Source: Comamonas endophytica (lineage in GTDB: Bacteria; Pseudomonadota; Gammaproteobacteria; Burkholderiales; Burkholderiaceae_C). Taken from it: a stretch of DNA of 64,000 nt. The DNA lies in NCBI RefSeq assembly GCF_023634805.2, contig NZ_CP106881.1:868001-932000 (forward strand), in the 5' to 3' direction. Position 1 is the stretch's first letter. Every line of letters starts with the position of its first letter. The translations under genes and the position numbers were made by a program. Below are positions 23,912 to 33,047 of the stretch, piece after piece. The notes under the pieces are model-generated. The model saw nothing but the letters and a program-made list of their open reading frames with translations, was not told the DNA's origin and did no database searches.

Positions 23912-23995
23912 ACACGGCCCTTGAGACCAGGCGCATTGCCGCAGACAGTGCGGATAGCACGGCAGGGCAATGCAACGACGTATCAAGGGCCGTGT
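23912..23995 (-). promoter_or_regulatory. Long intercistronic hairpin between livK and livH
   Basis: ACACGGCCCTTGA and TCAAGGGCCGTGT form a perfect 13-bp outer stem; GCATTGCC (23933-23940) and GGCAATGC (23966-23973) form an 8-bp inner stem. No T-run follows, so it is more likely an mRNA stabiliser or partial attenuator after the binding-protein gene than a full terminator. Confidence 0.8.
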
Positions 23996-24004
23996 CAGTT
24001 GCTC

Positions 24005-25201
24005 TTATTTCCAGGCCGCGCACTTGGTTTCGGCCTTGGTCGTCCAGACCTGGTCGGCGGGCAGCGTCGCCAGCACCTTCAGGTAGTCCCAGGGCTTCTT
24101 CGACTCGGCAGGCGACTTGACTTCCACCAGGTACATGTCGTGCGCATAGGTGCCGTCGGGGCGGATGCTGCCCTTGGCGTAGAAGTCGGACAGCGGCGTG
24201 CTCTTGAGATAGGCCATGACCTTCTCGGCATTGGTGGTCTTGACGGCCTGCACGGCCTTCAGGTACTGCATGACGGCCGAGTAATCGGCGGCATGGATGT
24301 CGGTGGGCATGCGCTTGGTCTTGGCCTGGAACTTGTTGGCGAACGCACGCGTCTGGTCGTTCATGTCCCAGTACCAGCTGGTGGTGTGCAGCAGGCCTTC
24401 GGTGTTCTTCAGGCCCAGGCTGTGGATGTCGGTCAGGAACACCAGCAGGCCGGCGGTCTTCATCGATTTGTTGATGCCGAATTCCTTGGCCGCCTTGATC
24501 GAGTTGATGGTGTCGCCGCCGGCGTTCGCCAGGCCCAGGATCTGCGCCTTCGAGGACTGCGCCTGCAGCAGGAAGGAGGAGAAGTCCGAGGCGTTGAGCG
24601 GATGCTTGACGCTGCCGTTGACCTTGCCGCCCTTGGCCTTGATCACCGCCGTGGTGTCGGCTTCGAGCGCCTGGCCGAAGGCGTAGTCGGCCGTCAGGAA
24701 GAACCAGTCCTTGCCGCCGCGGTCGACCACGGCACCGCCCGTGCCCTTGGCCAGCGCCACGGTGTCGTAGGCATAGTGCACGGTATAGGGATTGCACTGC
24801 TCGTTGGTCAGGGCCGACGTGCCCGCGCCGCTGTTGAAATGCACGCGCTTCTTCTCCGCGGCCACCTGGGACACCGCCAGCGCCGTGCCCGAGTTGGTGC
24901 CGCTGAAGACCAGCGTCACACCCTGGGTGTCGATCCACTCGCGCGCCTTGCTGGCGGCGATGTCGGCCTTGTTCTGGTGGTCGGCGGAGACCAGCTCGAT
25001 GGGCTGGCCCAGCACCTTGCCGCCGAAGTCGTCGATGGCCATCTGCATGGCCAGCGCGCCGTTCTTGCCCTCGACGTCGGCATACAGCCCGGACATGTCG
25101 GTGATGAAACCGATCTTCACCTTTTCCTGGGCCTGGGCCAGCGGGGTCATCAGGCCTGCGGCAGCCAATACGCAAGCCAGCGTCGTCAACGAAGTCTTCA
25201 T
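24005..25201 (-). CDS. livK: Periplasmic binding protein of the LivK/Peripla_BP_6 family
   Basis: A 398-residue receptor for the neighbouring HAAT-type ABC transporter. The signal peptide (MKTSLTTLACVLAAAGLMTP) is cut after AQA, giving QEKVKIGFITDMSGLYADVEG, the standard first strand of the fold. Then come VLGQPIELVSADHQNKADIA, VTLVFSGTNSGTALAVSQ and FNSGAGTSALTNEQC, which form the ligand cleft between two Rossmann-like lobes. CAGGAGA is placed eight bases before the ATG at 25201. Relatives in Burkholderiales are numerous and differ in ligand, so leucine-type binding is only one possibility. It sits in the middle of the operon, between livF and livH. Confidence 0.92.
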   Translation of the reverse strand: MKTSLTTLACVLAAAGLMTPLAQAQEKVKIGFITDMSGLYADVEGKNGALAMQMAIDDFGGKVLGQPIELVSADHQNKADIAASKAREWIDTQGVTLVFSGTNSGTALAVSQVAAEKKRVHFNSGAGTSALTNEQCNPYTVHYAYDTVALAKGTGGAVVDRGGKDWFFLTADYAFGQALEADTTAVIKAKGGKVNGSVKHPLNASDFSSFLLQAQSSKAQILGLANAGGDTINSIKAAKEFGINKSMKTAGLLVFLTDIHSLGLKNTEGLLHTTSWYWDMNDQTRAFANKFQAKTKRMPTDIHAADYSAVMQYLKAVQAVKTTNAEKVMAYLKSTPLSDFYAKGSIRPDGTYAHDMYLVEVKSPAESKKPWDYLKVLATLPADQVWTTKAETKCAAWK

Positions 25202-25279
25202 GGAATGTCTCCTGGATGGATAAGGCTCAAACAGACACAAGCGCGGGCCGCACAGCGCGGACACCGCCGGAAAAACGGG

Positions 25280-26011
25280 CTATACGCCCAGCAGTTCATT
25301 CAGCACCGGCATCTTGGATTGCAGCTCGGCGGCGCCGAAGCGCTCGACGATGCGGCCATGCTCCATGACGTAGAAACGGTCGGCCAGCGGCGCGGCGAAA
25401 TGGAAGTTCTGCTCGACCATGACCACCGTGTAACCCTTGGTGCGCAGCGCCGTGATCATGCGCGCCAGCGCCTGCACGATCACCGGCGCCAGGCCTTCGG
25501 AAATCTCGTCGAGCAGCAGCAGCCGCGCGCCGGTGCGCAGGATGCGCGCCACGGCCAGCATCTGCTGCTCGCCGCCCGACAGCCGCGTGCCCTGGCTGTG
25601 CCGGCGCTCCGCCAGGTTCGGGAACATGTCGTAGATTTCCTCGATGGACATGCCCTTCTCGCCGGTCTTGAGCGCCGGCGGCAGCAGCAGGTTCTCCTCG
25701 CAGCTCAGGCTGGAGAAGATGCCGCGCTCCTCGGGGCAGTAGCCGAGCCCCAGGTGCGCGATGCGGTGCGTGGGCATGTGGATGGTTTCCACGCCATTGA
25801 CCTTGACCGAGCCCTTGCGCGCCCCCGTCAGGCCCATGACAGCGCGCAGCGTCGAGGTGCGCCCCGCCCCGTTGCGCCCGAGCAGCGTCACCACCTCGCC
25901 CGGCTCTACCCTCATGTCGACGCCATGCAGCACATGCGATTCGCCATACCAGGCCTGCAGGCCGGTGATCTCCAGCGCGGGCTGTCCCGCGGTTGTCTTG
26001 CTTGCGGCCAT
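25280..26011 (-). CDS. livF: Branched-chain amino-acid type ABC transporter ATPase LivF
   Basis: A 243-residue cytoplasmic ATPase. It shows LQAWYGESHVLHGVDMRVEPGEV, the Walker A region LLGRNGAGRTST, signature LSGGEQQMLAVARIL, Walker B LLLLDEISEGLAP and the switch region MVEQNFHFA. The Walker A lysine is replaced by arginine (Arg51, codon CGC at 25859-25861), an unusual residue at the ATP phosphate-binding site; the rest of the nucleotide site is intact. Walker B also reads DEISEGL rather than the commoner DEPSEGL. The ATG at 26011 follows the livG stop by one base. The preferred start removes 45 residues of unrelated upstream reading frame that lie within livG. Confidence 0.92.
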   Translation of the reverse strand: MAASKTTAGQPALEITGLQAWYGESHVLHGVDMRVEPGEVVTLLGRNGAGRTSTLRAVMGLTGARKGSVKVNGVETIHMPTHRIAHLGLGYCPEERGIFSSLSCEENLLLPPALKTGEKGMSIEEIYDMFPNLAERRHSQGTRLSGGEQQMLAVARILRTGARLLLLDEISEGLAPVIVQALARMITALRTKGYTVVMVEQNFHFAAPLADRFYVMEHGRIVERFGAAELQSKMPVLNELLGV

Positions 26012-26012
26012 C

Positions 26013-26783
26013 TCAATGTGCCCCTTGGAGTTGGCCGTCGGTTGTGCCCATGTAGGCTTCCATGACCTTGGGGTTGCTTGAAACTTCGGCATAGGGGCCC
26101 TCAGCCAGCACCGCGCCGCGCTGCAGCACCGTGATGCAGTCGGCAATGCTCGAGACCACCTTCATGTTGTGTTCGACCATCAGGATGGTGCGGCCGGCCG
26201 AGACCTTCTTGATCAGCTGGGTCACACGGTCGACGTCCTCGTGGCCCATGCCCTGCGTCGGCTCGTCCAGCAGCATCAGCTCCGGCTCCATCGCCAGCGT
26301 GGTGGCGATCTCCAGCGCGCGCTTGCGGCCATAGGGCAGGTTCACGGTGAGCTCATCGGCCAGATGCTCGAGGTTGACCTCGGCCAGCAGCGCCATCGCC
26401 TGGTCGTTGAGCTGATCGAGGCTCTTTTCGCTGCGCCAGAAATGAAAGGCCGTGCCCAGCTTGCGCTGCAGGCCCACGCGCACGTTCTCCAGCAGCGTGA
26501 GGTGCGAGAACACCGCCGAGATCTGGAACGAGCGGATCACCCCGCGGCGCGCGATCTGCGAGGGCTGGGCGCGCGTGATGTCCTCGCCGTTGAAACGGAT
26601 GCTGCCGGAGGTCGGCTCCAGGAACTTCGTCAGCAGGTTGAAACAGGTGGTCTTGCCGGCGCCGTTCGGCCCGATCAGCGCATGGATGGCGCCGCGGCGG
26701 ACCGACAGGTTCACATCGCTCACCGCGGTGAAACCCTTGAACTGCTTGGTCAGGTGGCTGGTCTCGAGAATGACGTCGCTCAT
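26013..26783 (-). CDS. livG: Branched-chain amino-acid type ABC transporter ATPase LivG
   Basis: A 256-residue ATPase that partners LivF. Walker A is IGPNGAGKTTCFNLL, the Q-loop lies in VIRSFQISAVF, the signature region is LPYGRKRALEIATTLA, Walker B is ELMLLDEPTQGMGHED and the switch histidine is in MVEHNMKVV. The signature lacks the textbook LSGGQ, but YGxxR is normal for LivG. It is the first gene of the operon; the 336-bp region upstream probably carries the promoter. Confidence 0.93.
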   Translation of the reverse strand: MSDVILETSHLTKQFKGFTAVSDVNLSVRRGAIHALIGPNGAGKTTCFNLLTKFLEPTSGSIRFNGEDITRAQPSQIARRGVIRSFQISAVFSHLTLLENVRVGLQRKLGTAFHFWRSEKSLDQLNDQAMALLAEVNLEHLADELTVNLPYGRKRALEIATTLAMEPELMLLDEPTQGMGHEDVDRVTQLIKKVSAGRTILMVEHNMKVVSSIADCITVLQRGAVLAEGPYAEVSSNPKVMEAYMGTTDGQLQGAH

Positions 26784-27119
26784 GTGCGCTCTGCTCGCTC
26801 CGGTGGATGCTGCAAAACCGTCCGGGCCCGCTCTGCGGCAGCCCTGGAGGCAATATGCGTTGCATCGTATGCCGCGACCTCAGGCGCGACACTGGGGCAA
26901 ATACCTCGGTACAAACGCTTAAGCGTGCTTGCGCGGCGCAGACGCCGCCCTGGCGTGCAAGGAGACACCGGGCTTTGCAGCGAAGTGCCCGCAAACTTGG
27001 GGCAAGAACCGCGCATGAAAAAATGTTGCCGCAAATGTCTGCAAACAACATTTCGCTCCGTTTACGGGCGTTTTTGGCCTTTTTCAGGGCCTGCGCAAGC
27101 GCTTGGCCGGCGAAGCCGG
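26784..27119. other. 336-bp gap upstream of livG with a 12-bp palindrome
   Basis: No credible gene. It contains the perfect palindrome ACGCTTAAGCGT (26915-26926), a candidate operator, and an inverted repeat AAATGTTG/CAACATTT (27021-27028 and 27046-27053). It lies upstream of livG and downstream of the DUF1178 gene, so it should hold the liv promoter. I could not choose a -35/-10 pair. Confidence 0.5.
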
Positions 27120-27581
27120 CTACTGCAGCGTTTCCTTGGCCCCGTCGGCCAGCGCCAGCGGCAGCACGCCAATGCCTTCCTCCAGCAACGCCGCCGCCTC
27201 CTTCACGGTGGCCTGGCCACGGATGGCGCGCGTTTGCACCTCGCCCTGATGCATGCGCCGCGCCTCCTCGGCAAAGCGCGTGCCCACGTCCTCGGTCTTG
27301 GCAATGAGCTCGCGGGACGCACGCAGCCAGGCCGCCTGCAGGGCCTGGCGCGAGGGGGCGGGCATGGGGGTGGAAGCGGCCGGCGTGGATGCGGCCTCAG
27401 CGGACGGTGCGGCGGCGCCAAGGTTGAGGCGCGGCGCGCTCGGCCGCTTCTCAATCTGCACATCGCCGCACAGCGGGCATTGCACCAGCCCGCGGCCTTT
27501 CTGCGACTGGAAGTCGTCCTCCGACGCGAACCAGCCTTCGAAGACATGGCCGTGCCGGCAGCCTAGATCAAGGACCTTCAT
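27120..27581 (-). CDS. DUF1178 family zinc-ribbon protein
   Basis: A 153-residue protein of unknown function. The N-terminus MKVLDLGCRHGHVFEGWFAS and the knuckle QCPLCGD (with the earlier Cys8 and His10) suggest a small zinc-binding ribbon. Then comes an Ala/Pro-rich stretch (about 55-78) and a helical C-terminal half with GEVQTRAIRGQATVKEAAALLEEGI, typical of DUF1178. It follows the DUF2818 gene by 28 bases on the same strand and is probably co-transcribed with it. Similar positions near the complex I genes are seen in other Burkholderiales, but no function is established. Confidence 0.82.
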   Translation of the reverse strand: MKVLDLGCRHGHVFEGWFASEDDFQSQKGRGLVQCPLCGDVQIEKRPSAPRLNLGAAAPSAEAASTPAASTPMPAPSRQALQAAWLRASRELIAKTEDVGTRFAEEARRMHQGEVQTRAIRGQATVKEAAALLEEGIGVLPLALADGAKETLQ

Positions 27582-27609
27582 GGCAAATCACGGGATCAGC
27601 CCATGCCGT

Positions 27610-27915
27610 TCAATGACGATGGCGAAGCAGGTAACGGTAGACGAAACCGGGGAAGCCCAACGTCAGGAAGAGTGTAGCGGTGATCGCATAGAACTCCCAG
27701 CCCTGGGGCGCGATCTGCCCCACGCGCTGCTCGAGCAGCCGCGCCAGGCCGCCGACCAGGAAATACAGCAGCAGCATCTCCAGCAGGCGCATTGCCAGTG
27801 GCTTGCGCCCGACTGCCACCGGCCCCGCCACGAACCAGCGTTGGTTGATGAACGGCAAATTGGCGGCCACGAAGGCCGCCAGAATCACCAACCAGATGGA
27901 CGCAGTCTGAGTCAT
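27610..27915 (-). CDS. DUF2818 family small membrane protein
   Basis: A 101-residue membrane protein with three hydrophobic segments (about residues 6-24, 45-60 and 72-95). WLVILAAFVAANLPFINQRWF and LEMLLLYFLVGGLARLLEQRVGQ are typical of DUF2818. In Burkholderiales it regularly lies directly after nuoN, which suggests a link to complex I assembly or membrane energetics, though none is shown. Here a terminator separates it from nuoN, so it may depend on readthrough or on a promoter in that short gap. Confidence 0.85.
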   Translation of the reverse strand: MTQTASIWLVILAAFVAANLPFINQRWFVAGPVAVGRKPLAMRLLEMLLLYFLVGGLARLLEQRVGQIAPQGWEFYAITATLFLTLGFPGFVYRYLLRHRH

Positions 27916-27923
27916 AGATAAAT

Positions 27924-27960
27924 AAAAACCTCTGGACCGGGCCCGGCCCGATCCAGAGGT
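27924..27960 (-). terminator. Intrinsic terminator at the end of the nuo operon
   Basis: On the minus strand: ACCTCTGGA, a 15-base GC-rich loop, TCCAGAGGT, then TTTTATTTA. It starts 19 bases after the nuoN stop. Confidence 0.88.
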
Positions 27961-27979
27961 GGCAGTTTAACGCGCGGGA

Positions 27980-29473
27980 TCAGGAAGCCAGCGCTCGCAC
28001 GATGGCATCGGCGCACAGCGACATCAGGCCGCCCGGGAACAGGCCCAGCACCAGCACCAGCGCGCCATTGACGCTCAGCACCGCACGCACGTCGAGGGGC
28101 GCGGACACGCTGGTCGCGGTGATCGGCGCGTCGAAGTACATGACCTTGACGACACGCAGGTAGTAGTAGGCGCCGATCAGCGACATGATCACCGCGAACA
28201 CCGCCAGCGCGATGTACAGGGTCTGGCCCGAGGCCACCAGCGACTGCAGCACCGCCAGCTTGGCATAGAAGCCCACCAGCGGCGGGATACCGGCCATGGA
28301 GAACATGCAGATCGCCATGACGCCGGCATACAGCGGGCTGCGCTGGTTCAGGCCAGCCAGGTCGGAAATCTCCTCGCTCTCGAAACCTTCGCGTGCCAGC
28401 AGCAGCACGACACCGAAGGTCGCCAGCGTGGTCAGCACATAGGTGATGACATAGAACATCGCCGAGCTGTAGGCGTTCTCGACGGTGGCGGGGTCGACGT
28501 TGCCGTTCACGACGCCCGACAGCAGGCCCAGCAGCACGAAGCCCATCTGCGAGATCGTCGAGTAGGCCAGCATGCGCTTGAGGTTGCTCTGCCCGATGGC
28601 CGCCAGGTTACCGATCAGCAGCGAGCCGATGGCCAGCACCGCCAGCATCTGCTGCCAGTCGATGGCCAGCGGCAGCAGGCCGTCCACCAGCAGGCGGATG
28701 GTCATGGCAAACGCGGCCAGCTGGGGCGCGCCGCCGATGATCAGCGTCACCGCCGTGGGAGCGCCCTGGTAGACGTCGGGGAGCCACATGTGGAAAGGCA
28801 CCGCGCCCATCTTGAAGGCCAGGCCAGCCACGACGAAGACCAGGCCGAACACCAGCACCTGGTGGCGGATCTCGCCGGAGTTGATGGCACGGAACACCTG
28901 GCCGATGTCGAGGGAACCGGTCGCGCCGTAGATCATCGACATGCCGTAGAGCAGGAAGCCGCTGGCTATCGCGCCCAGCACGAAATACTTCATCGCGGCC
29001 TCGACGGCCACTTCATTGTCGCGGCGCAGCGCCACCAGCGCGTAGCTGGCCAGCGTCATCAGTTCCAAGCCGAGGTACAGCATCAGGAAGTTGTTGCCCG
29101 AGATCATGATGAACATGCCCAGCAGCGCGAACAGCGACAGCGTGAACAGTTCGCCGCCACGCAGCATGTCGCGGTCGGCCGCGTAGGGACGCGCATAGAC
29201 CAGCGTCACCATCAGGGCCACGGTGGCGAAGCACTTGAGCCAGTTGCCCATCGCGTCGCTGACCACCATGTTGCCCCAGCCGTAGAAGGTCTGGCCGCCC
29301 GAGGCATACACGCCCTGGAGCACGGCCACCACTGCCAGGGTCAGCAGCGTCAGCACATAGGTAACGGTGCGGCGCGGGCTGTGCACGCCCAGGTCGACCA
29401 GGGCGATCACGCATGCCATGACCAGGAGCAGTATCTCCGGGTAGATCGCAAGCCAGCTGATATTGTCAATCAT
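27980..29473 (-). CDS. nuoN: NADH-quinone oxidoreductase subunit N
   Basis: A 497-residue antiporter-like proton-pumping subunit in the membrane arm of complex I. It carries about 14 helices. Family marks are [21 protein letters not shown] (with the buried glutamate), [22 protein letters not shown] (the conserved lysine and TMH7-8 region), [18 protein letters not shown] (second lysine), and [17 protein letters not shown]. It is the last of 14 nuo genes, 23 bases after nuoM, and is followed by the operon terminator. Confidence 0.96.
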   Translation of the reverse strand: MIDNISWLAIYPEILLLVMACVIALVDLGVHSPRRTVTYVLTLLTLAVVAVLQGVYASGGQTFYGWGNMVVSDAMGNWLKCFATVALMVTLVYARPYAADRDMLRGGELFTLSLFALLGMFIMISGNNFLMLYLGLELMTLASYALVALRRDNEVAVEAAMKYFVLGAIASGFLLYGMSMIYGATGSLDIGQVFRAINSGEIRHQVLVFGLVFVVAGLAFKMGAVPFHMWLPDVYQGAPTAVTLIIGGAPQLAAFAMTIRLLVDGLLPLAIDWQQMLAVLAIGSLLIGNLAAIGQSNLKRMLAYSTISQMGFVLLGLLSGVVNGNVDPATVENAYSSAMFYVITYVLTTLATFGVVLLLAREGFESEEISDLAGLNQRSPLYAGVMAICMFSMAGIPPLVGFYAKLAVLQSLVASGQTLYIALAVFAVIMSLIGAYYYLRVVKVMYFDAPITATSVSAPLDVRAVLSVNGALVLVLGLFPGGLMSLCADAIVRALAS

Positions 29474-29496
29474 CTCGGTTCTCTCAATTCAGTCTG

Positions 29497-30972
29497 TCAG
29501 GGAAGCTTGGACGCGGCAACCTGCTGCAGCAGCTGGGCCACGGAAACGTCCATCACATCCGTGAAGGGCTTGGGGTGCACGCCCATGTAGAGCACGGCTG
29601 CCGCCAGCACCGCCAGCACGAAGAATTCGCGGGCATTGATGTCGGTCAGGCTGCGCACGTTGTCGTTGGCCACCGGGCCCAGGTACACGCGCTTGTACAT
29701 CCACAGCGTGTAGCTGGCGCCGAAGATCAGCGCCGTGGCCGCGCCGAAGCCGACCCAGAAGTTGAACTTCACCGCGCCCAGGATCACCATCCACTCGCCG
29801 ACGAAGCCGGCGGTGGCGGGCAGGCCGCAGTTGGCCATGGCGAAGAACAGCGCGAAGGCGGCGAACTTGGGCATGGTGTTCACCACGCCGCCGTAGGCTG
29901 CGATCTCACGCGAATGCACGCGGTCGTACAGCACGCCGATGGACAGGAACATCGCGCCCGACACGAAGCCGTGGGCGATCATCTGCACCAGGCCGCCCGA
30001 GACGCCCAGGTCGTTGAAGATGAAGAAGCCCAGCGTCACGAAGCCCATGTGCGCGACGGACGAGTAAGCCACCAGCTTCTTCATGTCGCGCTGCACCAGC
30101 GCCACCATGGCCACGTAGATCACGGCGATCAGCGACAGCGCGATCATCAGCCACGCCCATTCGCGCGTGGCGTCGGGAGCGATGGGCATCGAGAAGCGCA
30201 GGAAACCATAGGCGCCAAGCTTGAGCATGATCGCCGCCAGCACGGCCGAGCCACCGGTGGGCGCCTCGACGTGCACGTCGGGCAGCCAGGTATGCACCGG
30301 CCACATCGGCACCTTCACGGCGAACGCCGCGAAGAAGGCGAAGAACAGCAGCGTCTGGGCCGTGCCCGACAGCGGCATCGCGTGCCAGGTCGCGATGTCG
30401 AAGCTGCCGCCCGACTGCACGTACAGATAGATCAGCGCGATCAGCATCAGCAGCGAGCCGAGCAGCGTGTACAGGAAGAACTTGAACGCGGCGTAGATCT
30501 TGTTCGGGCCGCCCCAGATGCCGATGATCAGGTACATCGGAATCAGCGTGGCTTCGAAGAACACGTAGAACAGCATGCCGTCGAGCGCGCTGAACACGCC
30601 GATCATCAGGCCCGACAGGATCAGGAACGCGGCCATGTACTGGTTCACGCGCTCGGTGATCGACTCCCAGGAGGCGATCACCACGATCACCGTGATGAAG
30701 GCCGTCAGCGGCACGAACCAGAACGACAGGCCGTCAACCCCGAGGTGGTAATTGACGTTGAAGCGCTCGATCCAGAGCACCTTCTCGACGAACTGCGCGG
30801 CGGCCGTGCCGTTGTCGAACCCCTGGTACAGCGGCAGCGTGACCGCCAGGCCGACCAGGGCACCAACCAGCGCCAGCCAGCGAACGGCACGTGCGTGCTC
30901 CTCGCGGCCCAGGGCCAGCAGCAGGACACCGAAGACGATCGGAGTCCAGATGGCAAGACTCAACAAACCCAT
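29497..30972 (-). CDS. nuoM: NADH-quinone oxidoreductase subunit M
   Basis: A 491-residue antiporter-like subunit of the complex I membrane arm. Seen here are NYHLGVDGLSFWFVPLTAF, MLFYVFFEATLIPMYLIIGIWG (buried glutamate), AFAVKVPMWPVHTWLPDVHVEAPTGGS (pump lysine and the discontinuous helix), LVQRDMKKLVAYSSVAHMGF and GLPATAGFVGEW. Length is near the E. coli protein (509). It begins 12 bases after nuoL ends. Confidence 0.96.
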   Translation of the reverse strand: MGLLSLAIWTPIVFGVLLLALGREEHARAVRWLALVGALVGLAVTLPLYQGFDNGTAAAQFVEKVLWIERFNVNYHLGVDGLSFWFVPLTAFITVIVVIASWESITERVNQYMAAFLILSGLMIGVFSALDGMLFYVFFEATLIPMYLIIGIWGGPNKIYAAFKFFLYTLLGSLLMLIALIYLYVQSGGSFDIATWHAMPLSGTAQTLLFFAFFAAFAVKVPMWPVHTWLPDVHVEAPTGGSAVLAAIMLKLGAYGFLRFSMPIAPDATREWAWLMIALSLIAVIYVAMVALVQRDMKKLVAYSSVAHMGFVTLGFFIFNDLGVSGGLVQMIAHGFVSGAMFLSIGVLYDRVHSREIAAYGGVVNTMPKFAAFALFFAMANCGLPATAGFVGEWMVILGAVKFNFWVGFGAATALIFGASYTLWMYKRVYLGPVANDNVRSLTDINAREFFVLAVLAAAVLYMGVHPKPFTDVMDVSVAQLLQQVAASKLP

Positions 30973-30984
30973 TTTTGTTCTTCC

Positions 30985-33018
30985 TTACTTGTTGAGCCAG
31001 ACGAAGTAGGTCATGAGCAGGAAGATGCCCAGGATCATGACCAACGCGTAGTGGTAGATGTAGCCGGTCTGCAGCGCGCGCGCCCAGGCGGCGATGCGCG
31101 CCACGAGCTTCCACGAGCCATTGACCACGGCGCCGTCGATGACCGCCTGGTCGCCGAACTTCCACAGGCTGAAGCCCAGGCCGCGCGTGCCGCGCGCCAG
31201 CACGTTCTCGTTGAACCAGTCGAGGTAGTACTTGTTCTCGAGCAGGTTGTAGATCGGCATGCTGCGGCGCTTGATGGCCGCCGGCAGCGCCGGGTTGACC
31301 ATATACATGTAGTAGGCCAGCGCCACGCCGGCGAGCGCCAGCCAGAAAGGCGCGGTCTGCAGGCCGTGCAGAGCCATCGCCGCGGCGCCGTGGAAGATGC
31401 CTTCGATGCCGGCCATCGCGCCGTGCTTGCTGCCGTCGACGGTGATGACGCCGTCGAAGAAGGAGCCGAACAGCATGTGCTCGATGGCGAAGTAGCCGAT
31501 GAACACCGAGGGAATCGCCAGCAGCACCAGCGGCACGGTCACGACCCAGGGCGACTCGTGCGGCTTGGTATCTGGGCCATGGCCGTGGTGGTCGTCATGC
31601 GCATGGTGGTCGTCATGGTGCGCGTCGGGGTTCTGGTCATAGCGTTCCTTGCCGTGGAAGACCAGGAAGTACATGCGGAACGAGTAGAACGCCGTGACGA
31701 ACACGCCGGCCAGCACCGCGAAGTGCGCGAACCCGGCCGCGGGCAGCTGGCTGAAGTGCACCGCCTCGATGATCATGTCCTTCGAGTAGAAGCCCGAGAA
31801 CAGCGGCGTGCCGATCAGCGCCAGCGAGCCCAGCAGCGAGGTGATCCAGGTGATGGGCATGTACTTGCGCACGCCACCCATCCAGCGCATGTCCTGGTTG
31901 TGGTGCAGGCCCATGATGACGGAACCCGCGCCGAGGAACAGCAGCGCCTTGAAGAAGGCGTGCGTCATCAGGTGGAACACGGCGACCGAGTAGGCCGAGG
32001 CGCCCAGCGCGACGGTCATGTAGCCCAGCTGCGACAGCGTGGAGTAGGCGACGACGCGCTTGATGTCGTTCTGGATGATGCCCAGGAAGCCCATGAACAG
32101 CGCGGTAATCGCTCCGATGATCAGGATGAAGTTCAGCGCGGTGTCCGACAGCTCGAACAGCGGCGACATGCGCGACACCATGAAGATGCCGGCCGTCACC
32201 ATGGTGGCGGCGTGGATCAGCGCGGAGATCGGGGTCGGGCCTTCCATCGAGTCGGGCAGCCAGACGTGCAGCGGGAACTGCGCCGACTTGCCCATCGCGC
32301 CGATGAACAGGCAGATGCAGATGACGGTGATCAGCATCCAGTCGGTGCCGGGGAAGCTCAGCGCGCCCAGTTCCTGCGACCTGGCGAAGATCTCGGTGTA
32401 GTTGAGCGTGCCGGCGTAGGCGCCGATCAGGCCGATGCCCAGGATGAAGCCGAAGTCGCCCACGCGGTTGACCAGGAAGGCCTTCATGTTGGCGAAGATC
32501 GCCGTCGGCTTGTTGTACCAGAAGCCGATCAGCAGGTAAGACACCAGGCCCACCGCTTCCCAGCCGAAGAACAGCTGCAGCAGGTTGTTGCTCATCACCA
32601 GCATCAGCATGGAGAAGGTGAACAGCGAGATGTACGAGAAGAAGCGGTTGTAGCCCGCGTCTTCGTGCATATATCCAATGGTGTAGAGGTGGACCATCAG
32701 CGACACGAAGGTCACGACGACCATCATCATCGCGGTGATGCTGTCGACCATGAAGCCGACTTCCATCTTCAGGCTGCCCACCTGCATCCAGGTGTAGAGC
32801 GTTTCGTTGAAGCTGGCGCCGTCCATCATGACGCTCTTGAGCGTGAAGGCGGAGAGCACGAAGGCGATGAACACGCCGAGGATGGTCAGCGAGTGGCTGG
32901 CGGCGCGGCCGATGCGGTTGCCGCCGAAGGCCGTGCCGAACAGGCCGGCAAGCGCCGAGCCCACCAGCGGCGCCAGGGGCACGGCCAGCAGGGTGGATGC
33001 GGAGAGGGTTTGACTCAT
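30985..33018 (-). CDS. nuoL: NADH-quinone oxidoreductase subunit L
   Basis: A 677-residue subunit at the far end of the membrane arm, with the long lateral helix that links the antiporter-like subunits. Motifs are VGFMVDSITAMMMVVVTFVS, FFGWEAVGLVSYLLIGFWY, GAMGKSAQFPLHVWLPDSMEGPTPISALIHAATMV split across two helices, NDIKRVVAYSTLSQLGYM and GTPLFSGFYSKD. Around residues 464-484 a very histidine-rich loop appears (AHHDDHHAHDDHHGHG), a likely metal-binding insertion on the surface. The ATG at 33018 gives the family start; an in-frame codon at 33051 lies upstream of any ribosome binding site. Confidence 0.95.
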   Translation of the reverse strand: MSQTLSASTLLAVPLAPLVGSALAGLFGTAFGGNRIGRAASHSLTILGVFIAFVLSAFTLKSVMMDGASFNETLYTWMQVGSLKMEVGFMVDSITAMMMVVVTFVSLMVHLYTIGYMHEDAGYNRFFSYISLFTFSMLMLVMSNNLLQLFFGWEAVGLVSYLLIGFWYNKPTAIFANMKAFLVNRVGDFGFILGIGLIGAYAGTLNYTEIFARSQELGALSFPGTDWMLITVICICLFIGAMGKSAQFPLHVWLPDSMEGPTPISALIHAATMVTAGIFMVSRMSPLFELSDTALNFILIIGAITALFMGFLGIIQNDIKRVVAYSTLSQLGYMTVALGASAYSVAVFHLMTHAFFKALLFLGAGSVIMGLHHNQDMRWMGGVRKYMPITWITSLLGSLALIGTPLFSGFYSKDMIIEAVHFSQLPAAGFAHFAVLAGVFVTAFYSFRMYFLVFHGKERYDQNPDAHHDDHHAHDDHHGHGPDTKPHESPWVVTVPLVLLAIPSVFIGYFAIEHMLFGSFFDGVITVDGSKHGAMAGIEGIFHGAAAMALHGLQTAPFWLALAGVALAYYMYMVNPALPAAIKRRSMPIYNLLENKYYLDWFNENVLARGTRGLGFSLWKFGDQAVIDGAVVNGSWKLVARIAAWARALQTGYIYHYALVMILGIFLLMTYFVWLNK

Positions 33019-33047
33019 TTCTGAAGAACCTTGCTTGTTGCGGCCGC

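Noticed and set aside
26013..26783. LivG signature motif lacking LSGGQ (PYGRKR)
   Set aside because: The YGxxR form is normal in the LivG subfamily, so it is not a sign of an inactive ATPase.
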